The notes under the pieces were generated by a model, which did no database searches, was not told where the DNA came from, and worked only from the letters and a program-made list of their open reading frames with translations. A program made the position numbers and the translations under genes. 64,000 nt of DNA from Linum tenue (Eukaryota > Streptophyta > Magnoliopsida > Malpighiales > Linaceae). This document shows, one piece after another, positions 49,298-60,745 of this stretch; position 1 is the first letter of the stretch; each line of letters opens with the position of its first letter. Location: assembly GCA_946122785.1 (NCBI GenBank), contig CAMGYJ010000005.1:68770200-68834199 (forward strand), read 5' to 3'.

Positions 49298-49896
49298 TGT
49301 TATTTCACTATGTATCTAATTCCATAACCTTTATCGATTGCATAGAAGCAATACACAGAGTTTAAAGCAGAAACAATCTCAATTAAATTAGGACAGTTAA
49401 AGGAAAGACCTAAACAGAATTCGATATGAGAAGGGAGATCAATAGATTGATTCAATTCTGTTTAGAAGAGAAAACATAAACCAAACAGTCAAGACGAATT
49501 GCTATGCCCAGACAAGCCTGAGTCCCTGGCACTCGGCCCCAACTCAAGCTTTCCAGACACTTACACCAACCCAGACCTAGACTCCCAAAGAGACAGAACA
49601 CTCTTACTGAGAATAGGAAACACCGCACTTTGCTTCTCCCTGAGCCTTTCTTTAAATAGAATGGGAAGGAGCTCTTCTGCCTCTCTTCTTCAATGCAGGT
49701 TTCCGTTGGAGGGGAATTGATGATGGCGAAGAGCGATGTTGGAGTTCTTGTTCAATGGTTTTCGATGCAGCTGATGACAGAAGTAGCGACGATGAAGCGC
49801 TACTGACTCTTGTCGAGATCTGAGGATAAGCGAATGGGCTTATGTGATAGACTGGGCCTTATGAATCATGGAGCGAGACAGGGCCAAGGCCCAACA
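49298..49896 (-). repeat. 3' LTR of the Sirevirus, 599 bp
   Basis: Minus strand from TGTTGGGCCTTGG at 49896 to AAATAACA at 49298. Complete, with TG...CA ends. Confidence 0.9.
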
Positions 49897-50227
49897 ATCT
49901 CCCCCTGCGCTCGAGACAACACTTCTGTTATCAGCCCTGTTACAGCAGTAGCCCAGAGTTCTGCACCCAAATAAACACAAGCTTAAAAGCAGGCTTGAAC
50001 TTCAAGGAACTTCTCATCACACATCAATGAACACTGAGCGATTTATTTCGATAATTCAAGATTAAGAAGTTAAACTTAGACCATTATGGTCTTTGATAAA
50101 CAGAGCAAACTAATAGACCATTATGGTCTTTAACACACATTCGATAGACAACTACTGAAAACATTTATTCTCTAAGATCATCTTTCTTAGAGGAGGGTTA
50201 CTCTGACTCCCCCTGAGAATCAGATTT

Positions 50228-51358
50228 CTATGCTTCATCATTTGCAGGCTGAGTGACCATAGTCTCCCCCTGCGTCCCAGCAGCCTCGTCCAATTCTTTT
50301 TCGACTTGAGTGCCAGCATCCTCTTCCATCAGTTCTCTCTCTAGGTCTTCAGCGAACAATTTTATTTCTTTCTCGGATATGGATCCAGGTTCAAGTTCAG
50401 CCTCATCGTCTTCAAAGGAGATGATGAGATTTTTGCATACTGATGAAGTTTCACCAAGATCCCTAAGTTTGGAGATTGACTTGGGTTTTAACTTCTTTAA
50501 TGCAGGTCCTGAAGTGTCTCCCCCTTTCGAAGGCTGAGGCTCAATATGAAGGAACTGAAGAACAGTGATGGCAGGAATTGAGACAGAAGTTTCAATGGTG
50601 GAGTAGCCATCAAGTGAGATCCCTAAATTGGAAAGGAGGAGAGTAATGAAGCCCCCATAGGGGAGGCGCCCACCAAGATGGGCATCAGCACTTCGAACTA
50701 AAGAACCAAACAGCAGCTGTGAGTAGTCAAGCTTCCTACCAGTGAGGGCATTAGAGAGTACCCAGAGATCAATCTTGGTGAAAATGTTATGACCATGATT
50801 GCGGGGTAGAAAAAAATGAGTGATGAGGTAATGAAGGGTGCGTAGTGAGGGATTCAAATCAGCTGAGGTAATGACCTCATGTGCAGCAACAGGACGCTGA
50901 GTGATTCTCGAATACTCAACAACATGGTCAAAGTCATAAAAAAGAAACTCATCTTCATGAGCCAAGGGAAGAGGTCCCCCTGTTGGAAGATTCAGTAGAA
51001 GGCCAAGAGCTTCTGAAGTGAGTGAGATGAAATAGCCATTCACGAGAGTGGTGAGTTTGCAAGTTGTGATTCCTTGACAGTCAAGGTTGGCATAAAAGGT
51101 GCGTATAGGCAAAGGACAGGCAGCTAGAGTGGGGTAGTGAAGCAGGAATTCCCATCCAAGGTTGCGAATGAAAGGTGTGATGTCAATACCCAGAGATTTG
51201 AATTCAAAAGTATCAAGAGAGATGGGGTCAGCAAGAGGCCTATAGGCAAAGAACTCTTTGAAACGGTGGAGATTAAAATCAATGGGCTCATTGAAGGTCC
51301 TCCCAACATAGGTTACAATCGCACCAGGAATGCTGGAGGAGGTGAAAAGATCAGTCAT
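50228..51358 (-). CDS. Sirevirus envelope-like protein (PF20167-like domain)
   Basis: An uninterrupted 376-codon ORF if started at ATG 51356-51358 (MTDLFTSSSIPGA). The frame opens 34 codons earlier, but that part overlaps pol out of frame. It contains FYANL, ITTCKLTTLVNGYFISLT, then LWVLSNAL, LFGSLVRSADAHLGG and LSNLGISLDG. The last block aligns with LGSVVARTF...LARYYGVDITG of the gypsy ORF at 56691-57590. The C-terminal 110 residues are acidic and Glu-rich. Sireviruses carry such ORFs after pol; their role is unproven and I see no convincing signal peptide or transmembrane helix after the chosen start. It is the most intact TE ORF in the window. Confidence 0.8.
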   Translation of the reverse strand: MTDLFTSSSIPGAIVTYVGRTFNEPIDFNLHRFKEFFAYRPLADPISLDTFEFKSLGIDITPFIRNLGWEFLLHYPTLAACPLPIRTFYANLDCQGITTCKLTTLVNGYFISLTSEALGLLLNLPTGGPLPLAHEDEFLFYDFDHVVEYSRITQRPVAAHEVITSADLNPSLRTLHYLITHFFLPRNHGHNIFTKIDLWVLSNALTGRKLDYSQLLFGSLVRSADAHLGGRLPYGGFITLLLSNLGISLDGYSTIETSVSIPAITVLQFLHIEPQPSKGGDTSGPALKKLKPKSISKLRDLGETSSVCKNLIISFEDDEAELEPGSISEKEIKLFAEDLERELMEEDAGTQVEKELDEAAGTQGETMVTQPANDEA

Positions 51359-51416
51359 GATCAGATTTCGGATGAGCCAGGACTTGAAGAGAGAAGAATG
51401 AAGGAGGACGCAAGAT

Positions 51417-54289
51417 TTATAGGCAACACAGTATAGGGATATTTTCAAAAGTAAGGCCATAGTCTTGAAGTTGAGATTTTAGCCATAAAATTTGAGTGCA
51501 ACAGCTACCAGCAGCAACATATTCAGCTTCTGCTGTAGACAGTGCAATTGACCCTTGTTTTTTACTTGACCAAGACACTAGTGATTGCCCAAACAACTGA
51601 CAAGTACCACTGGTACTTTTTCTGTCAGTGATGCTTCCAGCAAAGTCAGAGTCTGAGTACCCAACTAGAGAGGGGGACTCAGACCTGGGGTACCACAAAC
51701 CAAGGTCACAAGTACCTTTCAAATATCTAAAAATTCGTTTTACGGCTGTTAAATGACTTTCTTTGGGTTGATGTTGGAATCTTGCACACAGACAAACACT
51801 AAATTGAATGTCAGGCCTACTGGCAGTCAAGTAGAGCAGTGATCCAATCATTGCTCTATACTTCTTTTCGCACACAGGGGTTCCTGCCACATCATAATCT
51901 AAATGAGCATTGGAGGCTAAGGGAGTCTTACTGGGGTTGACTTTGGTTAACTCAAATTTAGACAGCATAGACTGAAGGTACTTAGACTGATGAATAAAGA
52001 TGCCTAGATCAGTTTGAAGTATTTGCAGTCCTAGAAAGTTGTTCAACTCACCCATAAGACTCATTTCAAATTTGTTTTTCATGATAGAGCAGAATTCTTC
52101 ACACATGTCAGGGTTAGTGCTGCCAAATACAATATCATCCACGTATACTTGAACTATCAGTGAATGAGAATTTTTGTGTTTAATGAACAAAGTTTTATCC
52201 ACTCCCCCTTGACAGAAACCTTGAGATATCAATAATGAAGTTAATTTATCATACCATGCCCTAGGGGCCTGTTTAAGGCCATACAATGCTTTAGACAATT
52301 TATACACATGATCAGGAAATTCACTGTCAATGAAACCAGGAGGCTGTTCAACATAGACATCCTCCTTGATTTCACCGTTTAGAAATGCACTATTCACATC
52401 CATTTGAAATAATTTGATATTCATGTAACTTGCATAAGCACTGAGAAGTCTAATTGATTCAAGCCTGGCTACTGGTGCAAAAGTTTCATCATAATCTATT
52501 CCTTCTTCTTGGTTATACCCTTGAGCAACCAGTCTAGCTTTATTTTTAATTATGTACCCAAGGTCATCTGATTTGTTTCTAAATATCCACTTAGTGCCTA
52601 TTATGGTGATGTTAAGAGGTCTAGGTACTAATTCCCACACATTCAGCCTAATGAAATGAGAAAGCTCTTCTTGCATAGCAAGAAGCCATTCTTCATCCAT
52701 GATAGCTTCCTTAAAGTTTTTTGGTTCAAGCATAGAGACAAAGGCATACTGACCTGGGATGTGCTTTCCTCTGGTTTGAACAGGGTCAGTCAATTTACCT
52801 ATGATTAGGGACGGTGGATGTCTATTTCTGATGTGAGGAGGAGCTTCCACACTTTCCTGGTGAGCTCGTGAGTCTTCCTCTGAAGGCACTGAGTTGTTAG
52901 ACTCAGTTGTTCATTGTCTGGCTTATCACCTGTCTCAACAGAAATGCTAAGGGGCAAAAAATCATAGTTGTCAACATTAGGGTGTAAGGGCAGTGAGGGA
53001 AGAGAGGATTCAAAGCGAACATGCACAGATTCCTCTACTTTCCTTGACCTCTTATTGAAAACTCTATATGCTTGGCCTTTGCTAGAGTATCCAAGAAATA
53101 TCCCTATATCTGACTTAGCATCGAATTTTCCAACAACAACCTTAGTATTTAGAACAAAGCATTTGGAACCAAAAGGATGAAAGTAAGATAGTTTGGGGGA
53201 TTTTCCTTTTAGGATTTCATAGGGAGTTTTGTTGATTTCTTTTCTAACAGTAGTTCTATTTAACACATAGCAAGCAGTGTTTATAGCCTCTCCCCAGAGA
53301 AACTTGGGACAATTAAATTCCAAAAGCATTGTACGAGCAGTTTCAATGATGGATCTATTTTTCCTCTCCACAACACCATTCTGTTGTGGAGTCCTGGGAG
53401 CAGAGAAAGTATGTAGTATTCCTAGTTCATTGCATAAGCTGTAAAAACAATCATCAATGAATTCACCACCATTGTCACTCCTGATGCTTTTGACTAAACA
53501 GTCATATTAATTTTGAATTAAGGTGACAAATGATTTGAACTTGGAAAATGCTTCACCTTTGGTAGCCAGGAAGAACATCCAGGTAAACCTAGAATAGTCA
53601 TCAACTATAACTAGTACATAGGATTTGCCGCCTAGACTCTGGATGTTAGTGGGACCAAAGAGATCCATATGCAGTAGTTCAAAAGGAGCTTTGGTTGTAA
53701 TGTCCTGCTTACTTTTGAAAGACTTTTTACAGTGTTTTCCTAGAATGCAAGCTTCACAAGAAAAGTTGTCAGAAGCTTTAGTGACAGGTAATCCTCTAAC
53801 AATATTCAGTTTTGAGAGTTTGGCAAGTCTGGATATGCTCATGTGTCCAAGCTTTCTATGCCAGTTTATCACAGAATCAGAAATGGAACTCAAACAAATG
53901 TCCTCAGAGAGGTCTATGGTGGACAGGTCAACAGTATAAACATTGTTAACCTTCTTTCCTTTAAATATAACTACTTTATCAGAGATACGTTCAATTATGC
54001 AGCAAAGAGGGTCAAATATCACACGATATGTGGAACCACAAATTTGACTAATTGAAAGCAAGTTGTGTTTTAATCCATCAACATATAGAACATCTTCAAT
54101 AATTAAGAAAGAATTACCATTAATAGTTCATTTTCCTACAACAGATGCACAGTTATTATTGCCATAGAAAACCTTACCTCCTCTTTTTGGGTTTAAAGAA
54201 GAAAACAGATTTTTGTTACCTGTCATATGGTGAGAGCATCCAGAATCTATGTACCAGATGTTACCACCTTTATTGTTCTGAAAAAAAGA
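51417..54289 (-). pseudogene. Sirevirus pol remnant
   Basis: Protease DSGCSHHMTGN lies near 54250-54215. A GAG-pre-integrase zinc region (WHRKLGH...CEACILGKH) follows around 53870-53740, then integrase with D (LHMDLFG), D (IRSDNGGEF) and E (NGVVERKN). One in-frame stop is near 53505. A frameshift near 52890 leads into reverse transcriptase (52889 on) with YVDDI and then RNase H (GYSDSDFAG). The frame ends at 51417 just after ENIPILC, where RNase H should continue with the DN(T/I)SAI region, so the C-terminus is deleted and joined close to the envelope-like ORF. Confidence 0.9.
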
Positions 54290-55891
54290 TTAGTTAGATG
54301 TTTTAACAACACAAACAACTTTGGGTTTTGGCTTCTTGTAACGACAGTGAGAGACATTGTGACCTGATATGTTGCAAATTGAACAGAACAGAGGGAACCT
54401 CTTAGTGTTGGAGTGGTTCTGATAATTCAAGTATCTATATGAGTTATTCATGTAGTGGTTTCTACTGTCCAGATGGGACTTCCTAAAGCTTTTATTCCAT
54501 AAATTCTGTTTTTGATAAATTTTCTTTCTTAGTTCTTTATTTTCTGCAATGAGATTAGCTACTTGAGTATCTTGAGAGAATTGAGCAGCTTGCTGAATTT
54601 TAAGTAGCTCCTGTAGTTGAATGACTTCAGTTTCTTTTTCATGCAATTGAGCAACAGTAACACAGAAATTGCTTTTCAGCAAGTTGCACTCATTTTGTAG
54701 GTTTGACAGTGCATGAAGAGAGAAGTCTTCATTGCATGTTTCTGATCCAGAATCTGAGAAGGTATCGGACCATACCTTTTCAGTGAGAGGTTCTTCTCCT
54801 GTGCTGGAGTTGAGTCCCATGTAGGCAACTACTTCTGGTTCCTCTTCAGAGCTGTAGTCACTCCATGAGGCAGCCATTGCTTGCTCTCTCCTTTTATTCA
54901 GTGGACAATTTGCTCTGATGTGACCTGTTTTGCCACATTTAAAACAAATTTTGGAGTCAGATTTGTCATTTGGAGCTTTTGAATCTCTAGGACCAAAGTC
55001 TGATTTGGAAACAAACGAGTTCTTGTCCTTTGTTCCACCAGAGTGATGTCCAGAAAACTTAGGGTTATTTTGAGCAGAGTTTCCATATGATCTGGAGGGG
55101 TAGGGATTACCACCTCTTTTAGTATTAAGATCATGTTTGTACTTTATCATCCTTTGAAGTTTCTTGCTGGTAAGAGCAAGTTCATTTTCAAAATCCTCAT
55201 CTAACTTTCCTTCTTCTACAGTGCAAACATATTGAAATGCTATAGCTTTGTTTTTCCTGTCATGGAGAGAGTTCATTTGTTTGAGAACTTCTTCATGACT
55301 AAGGAGTGAGCCAATGAGGTTTTCAAGTGAGAGCACATTAAGATCCTTGGCTTCCTCTATGGCAGTTCTTTTGGCCATCCATTCAAGGGGAAGTGACATG
55401 AGAACTTTTCTAACAAGCTCCTTGCTTGTAAAAGACTTCCCCAATCCCTTAAGTCTATTGATTAGGGTAGAAAACCTCTTATCCATATCAGAAATGGATT
55501 CACCAGGGATCATGTCAAAAGTTTCATATTCTTTAATCAACAAGTCAATTCTAGTTTCTTTTACTTCTGATGTTCCTTCATGAGTAGTTTCTAGAATTGG
55601 CCATATTTCTTTAGCTGACTCGCACTTGTTGACTCTTTCACCCTCATCTTCAGATATAGGAGAAAGTAAGATATGCATAGCCCTAGAATCTAGTTGTGCA
55701 CTTTTCTTTTGTGCATCTGACCATTCCTCCTCATCATCCTCTTTCATGTCAATTGGTCCATTTCGGACAATTGCCCACAACTCACAATCGATTCCTCGGA
55801 GGAACAGTCTCATTCTCTTTTTCCATACAGAGTAATTGGAACCAGAAAACTATGGAGGGTTCGAGCTGGTAGGAAATGAACTTGAAGACAT
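54290..55891 (-). pseudogene. Sirevirus gag with an early stop
   Basis: The natural start appears to be ATG 55889-55891 (MSSSSFPTSSNPP). Codon 14 is TAG (55850-55852) in the frame that continues to FSGSNYSVWKKRM, where an amino acid is expected. Downstream the frame is open for 507 codons from the ATG at 55813. It holds a UBN2-type capsid region and two CCHC zinc knuckles: CFKCGKTGHIRANC (about 54942-54901) and CSICNISGHNVSHC (about 54384-54343). Gag packages element RNA. Re-initiation at 55813 is possible but unproven. Confidence 0.85.
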
Positions 55892-55941
55892 AGTGAGCAG
55901 AGGATCTCCTTCTCAGCAACTTTTAGTTCTTTTGAGAAGGA

Positions 55942-55954
55942 GGCTCTGATACCA
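55942..55954 (-). other. Primer binding site, initiator tRNA-Met type
   Basis: Minus strand TGGTATCAGAGCC, an exact match to the usual copia site, two bases from the LTR edge. Confidence 0.9.
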
Positions 55955-55956
55955 TT

Positions 55957-56441
55957 TGTTATTTCACTATGTATCTAATTCCATAACCTTTATCGATTGC
56001 ATAGAAGCAATACACAGAGTTTAAAGCAGAAACAATCTCAATTATATTAGGACAGTTAAAGGAAAGACCTAAACAGAATTCGATATGAGAAGGGAGATCA
56101 ATCGGTTGATTCAATTATGTTTAGAAGAGAAAACATAAACCAAACAGTCAAGATGAATTGCTATGCCCAGACAAGCTTGAGTCCCTGGCACTCGGCCCCA
56201 ACTCAAGCTTTCCAGACACTTACACCGACCCAGACCTAGACTCCCAAAGAGACAGAACACTCTTACTGAGAATAGGAAAACCGCACTTTGCTTCTCCCTG
56301 AGCCTTTCTTTAAATAGAATGGGAAGGAGCTCTTCTGCCTCTCTTCTCCAATGCAGGTTTCCGTTGGAGGGGAATTGATGATGGCGAAGATCGATGTTGG
56401 AGTTCTTGTTCAATGGTTTTCGATGCAGCTCATGACAGAAG
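55957..56441 (-). repeat. 5' LTR of the Sirevirus, truncated
   Basis: It matches the 3' LTR over 485 bases but stops at 56441. The first 114 bases of the LTR (U3 start) are missing and family-A sequence begins. Without its upstream U3 and outer end, the element cannot be mobilised as a complete unit. Confidence 0.88.
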
Positions 56442-57590
56442 GAGGCCGATGATTTTGCGGTGTTCGATGGCCTTCACGCCAGGCCGCAGATGGAGGCCGC
56501 TGTGCGGGCGTATGGTTGGCGGCGCCTGCTCTGTCTTGCTGAGTCCACTTATCAAGAACTCGTCTGGGAGTTCTATGCCTCCTTCCGCCACAACCAGAGG
56601 GGGAATGCCGACCACAGTAACGCCGTTTAATTCACACTTGGCGGGGTCGAGCACTCCATCAGCTACTGGGAGTTCGCCAATGCACTCCAGGTGAATTCCC
56701 CCCACGCCAGCGACGGGGTCCTGCGCTTGGACATCACCGATCCCACCGATTTTCCTTGCCAGGCATACTTCCGGCGGATCTGTCATTCCGACTACGTGGA
56801 TGTGGAGTACATCGCCAGCCAGACGAGAGGCGCTCTCCTCCAGCCTGAGTGGCGCATCCTCAACCACTTGTTGTGCACCTCCTACACCCCCAGCAAGGGC
56901 TCGGCCAACCGTGTCACCCTCCGGACCCTCTGGTTCATGGAGGCGATGGGTCGCTCTGAGGACACCATCCAGCTGGGCTCGGTGGTCGCCCGGACGTTCG
57001 CGAAAGCTGCTCCCAGCCAAAGTCGCGCCCTTGTCTGTGGCCCAGTCATCACGGCCCTCGCCCGCTACTACGGGGTCGACATCACTGGGATGACCCTGGT
57101 CCACGGCCCCACTCCACTCAGCGAGGCCACCCTCCGTGCTCAGCACCTGGTGGCCCGCCAGGGGCGTGTTCGCTGGATTGCAGGGTTTCCGCAGCCACCT
57201 GCACCCGCCGCGGGCGACCAGCCAGAGTCCAGCGCTGCTGGATCCCGCCGGGTTCCTCGTCGTGCTACTCCTCATGCTCAGGCTCCCACGAGCCTCGCTG
57301 CTGCCCCCCGCTCTCCTGCCCCCAGGTCTCCTCCACCCGTGGTGGTGCCCATCTCCGATCAGTTGGCGGCTATCGCTCAGCAGAACGAGCGCATCCTGGC
57401 CGGCCAGGAACTCATTCACACACGCCTGGATCGCGAGCGGGACCGCGGCCGTCGTCTGATGTCCGGCCAGCACTACATCATGTCCTATCTGGGCATGGAC
57501 CCGGGCGCAGTTCACTATCCTTTCGTTCAGTCCCCGGGGTATGAGGACCAGTACCCACCACCTGCCGGCGATGGTGGCGATGACTTCTAG
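56442..57590 (+). pseudogene. PF20167-like plant transposon protein, family A copy with one stop
   Basis: The frame is readable from 56442 (ADDFAVFDGLHARPQMEAAV) through WRRLLCLAESTYQELVWEFY to a single TAA at 56628-56630. It is then open from the ATG at 56691 for 299 codons to 57590. It contains ILNHLLCTSYTP, LRTLWFMEAMGR, LGSVVARTFAKA and LARYYGVDITG, followed by a Pro/Ala-rich linker and RLDRERDRGRRL. The local GC content is much higher than around it. The start of the ORF was lost at the Sirevirus junction. The function of the family is not known; in Athila/Tat elements it follows pol. Confidence 0.75.
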
Positions 57591-59401
57591 TGGCGAGAGC
57601 ACCTGGTTCTGCACTGATTCCATTTCCAGACTGAGACTCCATGTTTATGTTGTTTCTTTTGGATTTGTTTTCTTTTATTTTGGATTGTAGACTCGGAACT
57701 TCGGTTCTATCACGCAGTGTGTCTCTTGTGTGACTTTAGCTTTGTGCCTCGGACTGGGTCCCCTTCCAGTCCTCTGCTATTGTCTGATCTGCCTCTCGAT
57801 CTCCGTTCCTGATTTCACGGTAACATCGTTCCCCTTCCCTCTGCTCCATTGAGGACATTGTCGCATTTAAGTGTGGGGGGGTTCTTTGTATTGTTTGGAA
57901 CGGGTGTATGGGTGCTTGGAGCCTAGTCCACTGTCCAAATCTTGAGATTTGAGGGCTCCAAGCACCGCTGTTTGCTTGATATTTGATCATATTGGCATTG
58001 TGGATGTGATTAGAGAATTGAATGGCTTTTGACTCGATGCATGACAACTTGAGTGTGACTAAGATAGCCTATTACGATGACTGAGATGCGTAGTAGAGTT
58101 GTGTAGGGGTTCAGTTTTCGACTGTTTGCTTACCAACTGCGACTTGTATTTGATCACTTGCTTTTGACAGTCATTTATGCATCTAGTTCAGGGAATCAGA
58201 ATGTGAGATAGAGCATATAGGTAGCCATGTGAGATTTGAGCCTGCTCGTTTCTTTCTTGTGCGATAGATCCCTCTTCCATGAAATGTAGCATTCACGTTG
58301 TCACTAGCTAAGATGATGGAGGCATAGGATTAGCCCACGACCAAACTGACTGTCCTGATTTGTCATATCCCCTAGTCAGCCCCTTTGAGCCGTGTGTTAT
58401 CCTTTCTTTCGGTTTGAAATGAAAAATCACCCTTTGCATCTTTTAGAAGGTTCCACAGAGTGGTTTTTGCATGCTGTCTGCTGTTCTGCTAAATGTAATG
58501 TGAGGGTTGGAGGTAGTGCTTAAAAGTTGGGCGTGTGTTTGAAAAATGTGCAGAGGTGGTGGTTCTCTTAAGGAATGAATAAAGAAGAAAATAAAGAAAA
58601 ACAAAGAAAAAAGATGAAAGCAAAAGAGAGCCACCACCAAAGTTCTGAATAGTGCCCATTAAGTAGTGTTTCCTAGCAGTCTGGCTTGGGAATGCTAACA
58701 TTCTTATAACCTCCTTCGCTCCTGTGCCCTGAAGAGTTTGATTGATGCAGAATAGCAGAACGAAAGTTACTGGTTTGCTTGATTGTGGTTGTGTTGGGTT
58801 TGGAATTGTGGAACCTTGTGCTATAACTGCCACCACCTAAAAGGCCTTTTCCCCATGTCCAAGACCCTAGCCAGTCATTTGAACCTGTGTCTAAGACCTC
58901 CGGATTAGTTAGTGGTGACACCCCCTTATGTGAACTCTAGCATTTAGAGGCTGCATTCATGGTGAAGAGACGTTAGGAATTGAGAGAAGAAGCATGCGCA
59001 TTTTTCGCATCATATTGTCCTGACCCCACTGGTCGAGAGTGAGCGATTCATTTTCTCATTTTCTCTATACTCTTTACCCCGGTGAGGACCTAGATTGCTC
59101 GGTCTTAATTCTGATATCTTGAGCTTTGTGCATGAAGTGACTGTTTTGAACAAGTGATTGAGTCAAGTCTATGTTGGTTGGTGAACATGAAAGAACTCTT
59201 CCTTTGCTCAACTTTATTGCATTCGAATGTCATCTGTGGTGGTTGTCTATGTTGTCGTTCGAGTTGCCATGTGTTGATGATCGAAAGCCAGTATGATCCA
59301 CGTGTTTAATGCCGATATGTTTGCCCTTAAGCCTGCTTGATTGAAATGTCTCAAGCTTACCTGGTGTCTGACTTGGTTTGCTTAGGGACAAGCAAACGGT
59401 T
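57591..59401 (+). mobile_element. Family A 3' spacer
   Basis: The non-coding interior between the PF20167-like ORF and the LTR. It carries CCATTGAGGACATTG and the internal purine tract AAGTGTGGGGGGG (57869-57881), then the same landmarks in reverse order as the minus-strand copies. ORFs here are short and unsupported. Confidence 0.75.
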
Positions 59402-59414
59402 AAGTGTGGGGGAG
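59402..59414 (+). other. Polypurine tract
   Basis: AAGTGTGGGGGAG, two bases from the TGATAACG start of LTR-5. Exact match to the tracts at 7470 and 46809. Confidence 0.85.
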
Positions 59415-59416
59415 TT

Positions 59417-60745
59417 TGATAACGATGTAATTACATGATTTTATACCCCTATTTCTTATCCATTTGCGGAGCATGGTTGTGTGTTTTGGCCTATTTTACG
59501 CCGGGTTGTGCTACTTTGTCCTATTTCAGGTCCCAGGCGTCAAAGGGAAGGCCAAGCACGAGTTTCGGATCGTTTGGAAGTCGTTTGGACAAGCCAGGGC
59601 CAAAACACGGGCAGGAGGCCTCAGAACACGGCCGTGTTCCTGACCGTGCTTTTATGGCCGAGACTTCCCCAAGGGTGGTTTGTACCACCTAAAAAACACG
59701 GGCAGGCCTGAGGAAAACACGGCCGTGTTTTAGGATGAGCACGACCGTGTTTTCAAGCTGCCCGTGGCCGTGCTTTTAAGGCTGAGGCAAAACACGGGCG
59801 GGCTGAGGCAAAGCACGGCCGTGCCCTCGACCGTGCTTTGGCCAATGATGCCCTTTTAGGCAGATTTTCAGCCAAAGAGAAGGGGATTCGAGTTTTAGAG
59901 AGACAGAGCGATTCCTAGAGAGAGAAAGCGACGAACAAGAGTCTCCAAGCGCCTTAGATCGATCTTCAACACCATTGGAGCTTGGTTTGAGCTTGGAGAA
60001 GTGCCGATTCAACGTCCAGGAGCAGAAATCCATCTTCACAGTATGATTTCCGCATCTGATTCTGCTTTTGCTTCTCTCTCCATGGAGTAGTTCTCCCATT
60101 CATCTGGGTGTGGGAAACCCTAGTTCTGTATGTTGGGATTGATTGTATGAACCCAAGTACTGTTTCTATGAATTGATTATATTCAATTGAGGTTTGAATG
60201 ATTGAATGACTTGAATCCTGATCAAATTCCTGTTGTTTCTGCTTTAACCTAGAATGAGAATATCTGACTAGGTTGATAGAGCATCCTTGATTGAAGGTAG
60301 GGAGTTGGTGACTTTAGTCGAGGAACCAACTCACTATTCTGTACCGGTTTTACTCCGGTAGTGGAGGTTTTGTTCTTAGGGCCTCAATCTGTTTACTCCG
60401 GTGTAGGTTAGTCGCCAGCTAGAGACTCAGATTGAGAGGGTCTGGAGACCTTTAGTCGAGACTTCAGACTGTTTAAGAACCTTCCGCAGTATAACTATCA
60501 TAGAAATTGAACTTGGTAATTACAATCCGGCTTAACTGCAGACTAGGGGGAACCATATCCGGGTGACCTCTCTTAACCTGAATACAACCGTTTAGTTGCT
60601 TTGCTTGCTTGTTAGTTTAGATCTTCACTAAAGTTTCATTGCTAGATAATACGAATTTACTGAGTAGTCATCACATCTAGGACCCGGGTTGACATTAAAA
60701 CCCAAACCCGCTATACTACGCTTTAGGAAGTGGTTACACTTGGCC
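59417..60745 (+). repeat. Family A LTR-5
   Basis: It starts TGATAACGATG and shares the TTTTATACCCCTATTTCTTA block with the LTR-1 start. A cluster of palindromes AACACGGCCGTGTT, GCACGACCGTG and GCACGGCCGTGC lies at 59590-59835. The end, near CTTAGGAAGTGG...CACTTGG (about 60742), is approximate, and no primer site follows. Confidence 0.75.

Larger units (their letters stand above)
49298..56441 (-). mobile_element. Sirevirus (Ty1/copia) with envelope-like ORF
   Basis: Minus-strand order: 5' LTR (55957-56441, truncated), primer site, gag, protease-integrase-RT-RNase H, envelope-like ORF, polypurine tract (GCAGGGGGAGAT at 49897-49908), 3' LTR. A long extra ORF after pol and two zinc knuckles in gag fit the Sirevirus lineage. 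About 11 differences over 485 aligned LTR bases (eye count) suggest an insertion much younger than its neighbours. Confidence 0.9.

Noticed and set aside
56430..57623. Minus-strand 397-codon ORF
   Set aside because: It is the complement of the GC-rich PF20167-like ORF; high GC suppresses stops on both strands and only the plus frame has family motifs.
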